A stretch of 64,000 nucleotides of DNA from Cyclaneusma minus (taxonomy: Eukaryota; Ascomycota; Leotiomycetes; Marthamycetales; Marthamycetaceae). The notes under the pieces were generated by a model. The model was not told the origin of the DNA and did no database searches. It saw only the letters and a list, made by a program, of their open reading frames with translations. A program made the translations under genes and the position numbers. Shown in pieces: positions 56,059 through 64,000 of the stretch; position 1 is the stretch's first letter; each line of letters begins with the position of its first letter. The stretch covers positions 1,550,001-1,614,000 of the forward strand of contig JAKZHN010000001.1 in the NCBI GenBank assembly GCA_037179335.1, given 5' to 3'.

Positions 56059-56480
56059 GCTTGGAGGGGAACGTCCTTGGAGTTGGGGATGGTTTCGTTG
56101 CGCTTCCTTTCGTTTGCGCGTTTCGTTTTCTCGCTTGCAAAATTGCGTTTCAAAAAGGCGGTGGTTTACCTGGGATGCAGTTGCGTTCCGAGAGAAGGAT
56201 TTGATTTTTAAAATGCGTGTTTTTAGTCGGGATGGTGGTTTCGGGTGGCAAGGAGGTTTCTTTGCGAAAGATAAGCTCTCTTACCTAGGTAGGCTGGGAT
56301 TATACTCGAGGCTGGGCGTTTCTTCAGGGGCGGGGAAAAGGAAGATAAAAAGGGCCTACCAACCACCACTCATGCACTTTCAAAAAGGTGCACTAAGGCA
56401 TTGCAATGAATGAAAGCGCCTTTTCTGAACCAATGAAATTCTGGTGCTATTTTCATTGTGAATTGTGAACTTGCCACTTA
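56059..56480. other. 3' flank of the F-box-like gene
   Basis: Short frames only. An AAGGTGCACTAAGGCATTGC-type segment near 56384 precedes the next repeat array. No gene is supported. Confidence 0.4.
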
Positions 56481-57015
56481 ATACCGAAGTTATGAATTAA
56501 AGCGATACCGGAGTTAGATGTTAACGAATACCGCAGTTAGACAGGTTGACCGCTACAGCTAGGAAGACTGACCGTCAAGTTTAGGAAAACTAACCACTAT
56601 AGTCAGGAAATTAGCTGACGCTGCGGTCCAAAAAAGCTGACTAACAGCGCAGTTACAAAAATCAAATAAATACCACAACTAGAAAAGTCAACCGACACCG
56701 CAATTGCGAAACCCAACGGCTACCGCAGTTAGGAAAGCCGAAAGTTAACCGCTACAGCTAGGAAGATTGACCGCCAAGTTTAGGAAAACTACTAACCACT
56801 GTAGTTAGGACATTACCCGATGCTGCGGTTGGAGAATTGACCAACAGCGCAGTTACGAAAATCAACGGATACCACAATTAGAAAAGGTAACCGACACCGC
56901 GGTTGCAAAGCTTAACGGATACCGCGATTGCGAAACTCAACGGATACCGCAGTTGAGAAACCGGACGGGAAACGAAATGTAACAAATCCGGGAGTTAGAA
57001 GCTGCACCGGATACA
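56481..57015. repeat. ~25-bp minisatellite with a 199-bp higher-order repeat
   Basis: About 20 units of 22-32 bp follow the consensus GATACCGCAGTTAGGAAAA plus TCAACG, for example GATACCGCGATTGCGAAACT and GACACCGCAATTGCGAAACC. The order of variant units repeats: the block starting GCTACAGCTAGGAAGA occurs at 56552 and again at 56751 (period 199 bp), with CCAAGTTT-like, TAGTTAGG-like and GCTGCGG-like units following in the same order. No frame is conserved. Confidence 0.85.
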
Positions 57016-57229
57016 GAGTCACAATACCAGTTCCTTAGAATGGCTTGTTTACTAAAGTGATGCACAAGGCAAGCAAGTTATCGTTGTGCCAGAAAAGCGA
57101 AGAAACCAGTCTACAAAGCAGGATATAGCTCCAAACATGCTTTAAGCCCAACCTTGAGGTCCAGGGCCGTGACATTAAGCCTTTCATGGTGGTGAGGGTG
57201 AAGAACTGCGGTCTGAGTAGAGGGAGTTG
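57016..57229. other. spacer between two minisatellites
   Basis: No gene or clear repeat. It includes CATGGTGGTGAGGGTG at about 57186-57201, which resembles TATGGTGGTGAGGCTG at about 58199-58214. Confidence 0.4.
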
Positions 57230-57635
57230 CGAGCATTCTTGCGATTCGACTGCGTTCTAGTAATTCGACAGCATATCAGTGGTTCGGTCAGCAGTTTGCA
57301 AGTTGACAAAATTCACATTGTTCGACAGCAGTTTGAGTACTTGTGAACATTCTTGTGACTTGACAGTGTGCTAGTAATTCGACAGAACTTCAGTAGTCCG
57401 GCAGACAGTCTGTGAGTCGGCAGAACTCCCATTATTCGACAGAAGTCTGGTTACTTGCCAGAATCTTATGGACTTGCGAGCATTGCTGTGATTTGGCAGC
57501 GTTCTAGTCGTCTGACAGCGTTCAAGCAATTCGACGGCATTTTAGTCGTTCGACCGACAGTTTGTGAGTCAGCAGCATTATCTTTGTTCGACAGCAGTCT
57601 GGTTATTTGCGGGAATCTTAGGGGCTTGAGAGATT
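57230..57635. repeat. ~19-20-bp minisatellite (TTCGACAG core) with 113-152-bp super-repeats
   Basis: TTCGACAG recurs (about 57264, 57321, 57378, 57435 and 57587), with variants such as TTCGACGG, TCTGACAG and TTGACAGT in register. Larger units begin GCGAGCATTCTTGCGATTCG at 57230, GTGAACATTCTTGTGACTTG at 57343 and GCGAGCATTGCTGTGATTTG at 57476, then continue with variants in the same order. Confidence 0.8.
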
Positions 57636-58282
57636 TTAGTAATATGACAGGAGTGTCGTTCTACCAGCCTGTCCTAACTTGGAAGCATCCTAATCACTTG
57701 CGAGAACTTTAGTGATCTGTGTGCATTTTTCTGATCTTTCTATCCTTGTCTAGAGCAAGGTGCGTTGATCTTTGGAAGGAAAGGTCAGCCTGAGTGCTTA
57801 AAAGTTCGCAAGTCAATGAGTAGAGTGACGGCTGTCAAGCTGAAGCCGTGTGGCAACCAAAACCTAGAACTTCGTGTGACAAGTGAAGCCGGTACTGTCA
57901 GAGTGAGCGGTGAATCATACGAGGACTTGAAGGGAAAAAGGAAGCCCCAAGTGGCATGTTGTCTACGAATGACAGACCTTGAATGACATGTGCCGCAGGA
58001 CGTGGCGAAGAGTAAGATTGCAAAGTAATTGGGGGCATCGGACGGCTAGGTCATCTTTATTGTCAACTTGAAATAATGACATGATAGTTGTGAGCTAATG
58101 GATGACCGTCACCTGTGGATATATCAAAGTCACCCTGAGGGATATTCAACCTGATGTACATGCTTAGGGACGAAAGCTGTCAATATATAATGGGTTTTAT
58201 GGTGGTGAGGCTGGCTTATCGTTACGTGGGTCTTATGTGGGACCCCTTGGCTAGGAGCGTAAGCGACGGTGGAGCCTATAAT
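57636..58282. other. transition to the right AT-rich isochore
   Basis: A 73-codon frame at 57765-57986 and a 68-codon minus frame at 58130-58336 have no recognisable product. Composition is normal until about 58310, then drops sharply. Confidence 0.45.
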
Positions 58283-58310
58283 GGTGGTTAAGAGAAAACT
58301 CTTTACCACC
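58283..58310. repeat. hairpin-forming inverted repeat at the isochore boundary
   Basis: GGTGGTTAAGAG (58283-58294) and CTCTTTACCACC (58299-58310) form a 12-bp stem with one mismatch and a four-base AAAA loop. A shorter flanking match (ACGGTGG at 58265 and CCACCGT at 58307) could extend it. AT-rich sequence starts within 15 bp. Confidence 0.6.
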
Positions 58311-58319
58311 GTTGCTTTT

Positions 58320-61300
58320 TTTCTTACTAATATCAAATTGCTTTGTTAGTTAATTTAATTTATTTAAACGCTTTTTATATTAATTTCAAGCTCACAAGCC
58401 TTGCTATATATAATAGTTATTTGCCAATATGCTTTTAAAGCGCGCTTGCCTTGCTTCCGCCGCCTTACGCCGCTTTTAGCGCGCCAATACTAGCCAGAAT
58501 TGCAATCGCTCTAATTTAATAGCCAATAGCGCCAATAGCAATAAAAGCGAGAGTCCTGCCGGTCCTGAGATTTTTATGCCTTTTTTTTGCCAGCGCCAAC
58601 CTTTTCCTTTTCCATTGCCTTTTATAATTCCTTTAGCCTACTGCTAGTGTTAAGGCTTTTGCGCGCGAGTTTTTAAAACGCTTTTTTTAAGCAATTAGGA
58701 CTTTGCTAAAAAACTTTTGCGGCTTTAGCTAAAGCGCAAATAAAAAGCTATTAAAAAAATCGAAAAGCTTTACCAAGTCTAATTAGCCGCTATTATTAGC
58801 CCAGTTTTCTAGCTTTAATACTAGCCTTTTTTATAGCAAAATAACGGCTTTATTATTAATGGTAAAAAGTTCCTTTTTAAAATCCTTAAAATTTATAACC
58901 AATTTCTATATATCGGCCTTTAATATATTTATATAATTGCTAAAAATAAACTTTATTTTATTTTTCTACCCGTTTTTATTTTAAAGCTTTAAAATTTGGC
59001 ATTTAAACCAATATCGCCTTGGCTATACAAAAAATCAATTTATTTTAGTATTTATTTAAAGCAATAAAAAAGCAATTATTAAAAATCTTTAAATATATAC
59101 GTTTTTTTATTTGCATCAATATTTTATATTATTAATATTTTAAAGAATTTAGAATTTATAATAGCTATAATTCGGTTTTATTAAAAACTTTAAAAGCTTT
59201 TAAAAGTTTATATTTAGGAAAATATTAGGAAAATAGCTTTGCAAATTTATAAAATAGCTATTTGAAAGGATTTTACCATAAGTTTTTATTGGAAAATACT
59301 AGATTTTTTAATTCGCTAGCAATATTAAATGCTAATTGCAATAAAATCCAAAGAATTTTTTAGCGGCCTTTTGTATTAGCTAGGCAAAAATAAGGATTTT
59401 AATAATAATTTAATAGTTTGCTATTATTAAAATTTCTTTGCCTATATAAGCGATTATTGCAAGCACTATTATAAATGCTTTATTTGCAAAAACCTTTATA
59501 TTGCAAAATTTTATAAAAAAGCGGCATCGGTAATAATAATTCTAGCGCTAATATTGCCGGTAATAAAAAATATTAATAAAAAGCCACCGCTTTAAAAACC
59601 AATTAAATCTCAATCAAAATTTCTAAAACCAATTAAATTTAGCTAAATTAAAAGGAAATTTTAACTCTAATTTCTTTGCACCAGCTTCGCCCTATACCAC
59701 CACTATTATTATTATTAGCCAATATTTTTTTAAACTATTAGCCCGCTTTAAACGGCTATCCCAGCTTTTATAAAACCCCTTTTTTTTTTTTTTTTTTTTC
59801 AGGCTTTTGCCTATTTATATAACGGCTTTAACCCGCCTATCGGTAATACCGGCATTTTTAGCTCCCCTAGCTTTATTTTTAATTTATTTTTAAATACTTT
59901 TTTAATTTCTTTAATCCAAATATTGCCGCCCGTAATTGGCCTAATTTAATATTTTCCCTTGTTTTTAAATTTTTAATTAATTTGCAGCCTTGCTAATAGG
60001 TTTTTTTTATCCCCCAATTTAAATCTTTTTACTTTATAGCTATTTAAGCACTTTATTATTAATTTTTTATAGTATTTTTTAAATTAAAGCCCTTTAGGCT
60101 ATAATAATTCCTTTTAAAAATAGAGTTTTAAAAACATTAGAATATATTTTTTTGCACCCAATATAATTAATAAAAAAATCCAAATTAATTTAAAATTATA
60201 ACAAATCAAAAAAATCAATATATCAATTATTTTTCCTTTTTTTTGCTAAATTTAATTTCAAAAAACTTCCAAAATTCCAATAAATAGCATATTATCCATT
60301 ATTTTTTATACCCTTTTATATTATTAATTAATTATTATATTATTAATAAAGCCATTAAACTTTATTATATTAAGTTTTAGCAAATTTTGCAAACAATTAT
60401 TAAAACCGGCCAAAATTATATATTGCTAAAACAAATATGAAAAATGCCTTTAAAATAATACCCATTGCTTTAATTTACCAATAGCTTTTTAGCTTTATAT
60501 AGGACGATTATATTTATATTAAAGTAATGCTTTTTTTCGGCCTAGCAATAGCATTATTATCACGGTGCAAAACAAAGGCAAGTCCTAAAAAATAGCGACG
60601 TTAATTTACAAAGAAAAAAAAGCCAAAAAAGCCAAAAACGCTATATATAAATGCTAAGGGCCAAGCCCGGGGCGTAATAATAATAGCCTAAAAATAAAAA
60701 ATCGACCGGAATAAAGCGGTTATATAATTAAAAAACGGCATAATACCGTGATATTATCCCTTTACAAATAATTACTCATTTTTAAATAGCTTTAAAACAA
60801 TTATAAATTTTACAAATACTATAAAAAATTGAAAAAACAATAGTTTTATAGCTTAAAATTATTAAATGAACCAATATTTTATAATGAAAAATTATAAAAT
60901 CGATTTTCGTATAAAATTTAAAGCTAATATCCAAATTGCAATTTTTTTTAAATTTATTACGGCCTTTATAAACTAGCTTTTTAATTGGAATTATTTAAAT
61001 AGCTATTAAAGCTTTAAATTTAAAAGGCTTATTAATTTTGTTTTATATATCCATTGCTTAATAAATATTAGCCATCCCGGCTTTTAAAATAATTCTGTAT
61101 AACAATTTCACAAAAGCTTTTTCTAGCCAATTTTTTTAAAAACTGCTAAAAAAAAGGATAATATTTTAATTTTAATTATAAATATTTAGAATTTTATTAA
61201 ATTCCCAATAGTTTTCAATTTTTTTAATATTGTTATTTTTTTAAAAAATACAGCCATAAATATTACCGCTTTTTGAATAGTTAATTTCGTTTTAATTAAA

Positions 61301-64000
61301 TAATTTAAAAAAGCCTGGCTTCGGCGAAAAAAAATATAAAATACATTTTTCTTTTTATAAATTTGGATAATTTAAATTAACAAGCTTGCCGCTTTTATAT
61401 ATTTTTTTAAATTTATTAAAAACCGGCTTATTTATTGTTTTTTTTTATAAAACAATCAATTTTTATATTTTTAATATTAATATAAACCAATTAGCCCTTT
61501 ATATAATATAAAGCTTTAAAATAGCAAATATTAGCATATTTTTTATATTTATTAATTAATTACTATATTAAAATTTTAAGCTAATTTAAAATTCTAATTA
61601 AATAATCCGCAATAATATTAGCCTTATAAAACTATTTTTTCTAAGCCAAAAATATTATAAAAAAGCAAGGATTTAAATTTTTTGTATTTATATAAAAATA
61701 AAATGTATAATTTGCAAAACATAATATTATATTTATAATTTTAAATATTTAATTATTACAAATAAATTTAATTGGCAAAAGCCAATTTATTTAATTATTT
61801 TAATAAAAAAATATAAAAACTTAAAAATATTCCTTTAAAATAGCATTAAAGTATTTGGTTTGATTATTGATTTCAAAATAAAAAAATAAAAGGTTTAAAA
61901 GCTATATTCAATTATTTTAATAAATATTTCCAAAATTTTAAAATAAATTAAATATACCTATTAAAAACAATATTATTAGAAATTTTATAAAAGCAATAAA
62001 TACTAAAAATAAATACATTAGCCAGTTTTTTAGCTAAAAAGCCTGCAATAAAAATAAAATATTGCATTTTAATTAATTGGTATATTATAATTAAAATATA
62101 TTAATTTTTTTATCGTATTTATATTTAAAAATAATATAATATAATTAATAAAAATATTAAATCAAATTTTTATAACATAGGCAAAAATTTAAAAATCCAG
62201 TTACTATATTATAAAATTATTTTAAAAGTTTTAATTTAATATTAAACTTTAATAATTCAGGCTTTCTAGCTAAAGATTTATTAATATCAATTTTAATAAT
62301 TTAATTAAAAATCAGTAAATAAAATTTGCAATAAAAGAAAATTATAAAAAGCCGGAAAAAAGCTTTAAAAATAAATTAAATTAGCTATATTAAGCAAAAT
62401 ATTTTTAAAAATAGAATTTAAAATATTAGGATTTGTTTTGCTTAATTAGTATAATACAATCAAATTTATATTATAAAATCCGCATTATTTAAATTTTTCG
62501 CTATTTATATAAAAAATTCTGGATTACTATCATTTTCATATTATTTATATTAGGCCAAAAATAAAAAGAATTAAATATTAATTAAAAAAAAGAAAGACTT
62601 AATTACAAAAATAGAATTTTACCATTTTTTTTATAATAATATAAATTTTGACAATTTTTCTAATCTAATAATTATAAATAAAAAATAATATAATAATTAA
62701 TCAAATTTATTTTTTAATTTCTAATAATATATAGCCTATAAATTTATATCTGCATTTTAAAATAAATTTAAATTTAATATTAAACGCTAAATAATAATTA
62801 TTTAAAATTTATTATCAATATTGCTTAATATAATATTTTCAACTATTAAAATAAATAATAATTAAAGAAATTTTAATTAAAAAGATATATAATACTTTTA
62901 ATTAAAAACAAATAATTTAATAAAAATCCCAATATAATTTTAATTAATATAGGCCAGATTTTTTTTAAAAAAAAGCAATTGCTTTAATAATATAAAAAGC
63001 ATTATTTAAGCTTTTTAAAATTCCAATTAAAATTGGAATTATAAAGCAAAAGCTATAAATAGCTAAAAATAATTGGTATAATTGTAGCTAATTTAATAAT
63101 AAAAAATACACATTTCTCTATATATTTTTAAATTTAAATTAAAGCAATAATAATTTTAATTATAATAATATTAGGCGTTTTATTTATTAAAACAAATAAT
63201 TTAAATTTATATAAAATAAAAATAAAAAGTTAATATTATTTTATAAAATTTTAATTAATAAATCTAATACCAAAGCAGCCGCTATTAATTAAAATATTTA
63301 TAAAAAAATTGAAATATTTAAAAAATAAAAATAAATTAATAAAACCAATTAAACAAAAGTAAAACAATTTAATATTATATATAAAATACTATAATCATAA
63401 AAATTTAGATAAAACAACAGTAATTAATTAATTTTAAAATATTCTCCAATAATAATTTAAATTGGAAAATTGCTATTTCCTTATTAGCTATACTATTTAA
63501 TAATAGCAAAAGCCTTATAAATTAATTGCTAATTATTAAATAATATTATAACTAATAAATGGAATTCCCAAAATAAAATAAATTAATAGCCATTTTTAAT
63601 ATTACCGGCAAAAAATTCTTTACGGCCGCAATTTTTTAAAACGCCATTACTATAAGATTAGCCAAATTAAAAATTATATTAAATTGCAAAAATAAATACA
63701 AATAAATTTTAATCCAAATTACAAATATTAATAATGGCCTTTTTGAAGCAATAATTAATTTAAAAATTTGGCTTTTTGCAATAAAAATAAAATTTAAGTT
63801 ACTAATAATAGGCTTTTTGTTTTTTTTTATAAAAAAAAAAATTTCTTTTATAAAAAAGGCAAAAAAATCTATAAAATTACCAAAATTTTTAAAAGGCTAA
63901 AAATCAATAATACGCTAAAAAGCAAAATTTTTAAGTTTAAATTAAAAATTAATAATACCGCTTAATTTAATTAATTAATTATATTTAAAAAAATTAAATT
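58320..64000. repeat. AT-rich, probably RIP-mutated isochore (right)
   Basis: More than 5.6 kb of A/T-dominated sequence with no long frame, continuing past the window end. 58440-58720 keeps more G and C than the rest, with GCCGCC and GCGCGC pieces. A T-tract of about 20 bases lies near 59780-59799. A frame at about 59442-59520 reads YKCFICKN followed by YIAKFYKK. That could be a mutated CCHC zinc knuckle of a retrotransposon Gag or a transposase tail, with His and Cys changed to Tyr. This is suggestive only. Confidence 0.8.

Noticed and set aside
56481..57015. CRISPR-like appearance of regularly spaced ~25-bp units
   Set aside because: Units are contiguous, diverged and lack unique spacers, and the organism is a eukaryote; it is a minisatellite.
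58320..64000. Mitochondrial DNA insertion as the cause of AT richness
   Set aside because: No mitochondrial gene or rRNA-like stretch was seen, and the composition matches the left block, so RIP-type decay is simpler.
1..64000. tRNA genes and telomere repeats
   Set aside because: No convincing A-box/B-box pair or TTAGGG run was found by reading; a covariance-model scan would be needed to exclude tRNAs fully.

Overview
This window comes from a filamentous ascomycete (Pezizomycotina); a Dothideomycete fits best, but that placement is an inference. Genes carry short introns, mostly 48-126 nt, with GTRAGT-type donors, CTRAY branch sites and YAG acceptors. The gene set includes PalB, AcrB, Zn2Cys6 and MAPK-phosphatase families, and two strongly AT-rich blocks look like repeats mutated by RIP (repeat-induced point mutation). 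No tRNA, rRNA, CRISPR array, secondary-metabolite cluster or telomere repeat was seen.

Layout. 1-2215 is an AT-rich isochore with one small island of normal composition. 2.5-3.1 kb holds what may be an eroded gene, followed by gene-poor sequence to 7.7 kb. 7.7-51.8 kb is the gene-bearing core: an unrecognised protein (7724), eIF4G (13600), an AIF-like FAD oxidoreductase (19700), an unrecognised three-exon gene (minus, 21138), a Zn2Cys6 regulator (minus, 23067), a dual-specificity phosphatase (minus, 25900), a large disordered protein (31419), the PalB/Rim13 calpain-like protease (minus, 34936), a PMP47/Ant1-type peroxisomal carrier (38242), Paf1 (minus, 40241), AcrB (42447), Arp8 (minus, 47905), a possible small basic ORF (minus, 50319) and Arl1 (51006). 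51.8-58.3 kb is a repeat-dense zone holding one F-box-like gene (55381). 58.3-64 kb is a second AT-rich isochore.

The core genes are housekeeping or regulatory: translation initiation, transcription elongation, chromatin remodelling, alkaline-pH signalling, peroxisomal ATP import, Golgi traffic and ubiquitin-network membrane signalling. They do not form a pathway cluster. They lie in convergent, divergent and tandem pairs typical of an ascomycete chromosome arm.

The least expected content is intergenic. A family of degenerate ~19-bp tandem repeats (consensus near AATATTCCCAATGATTNGG) occurs at five separate intergenic sites. At four of these the array is enclosed by terminal inverted repeats, two with clear TA target-site duplications, which suggests MITE-like elements built around a 19-bp satellite. 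A separate 965-bp TA-flanked foldback element carries inverted hexamer arrays. The 53-58 kb zone holds several unrelated minisatellites with higher-order structure, including a 25-bp array with a 199-bp super-repeat and three copies of a 47-bp intron-like module stacked upstream of the F-box-like gene.
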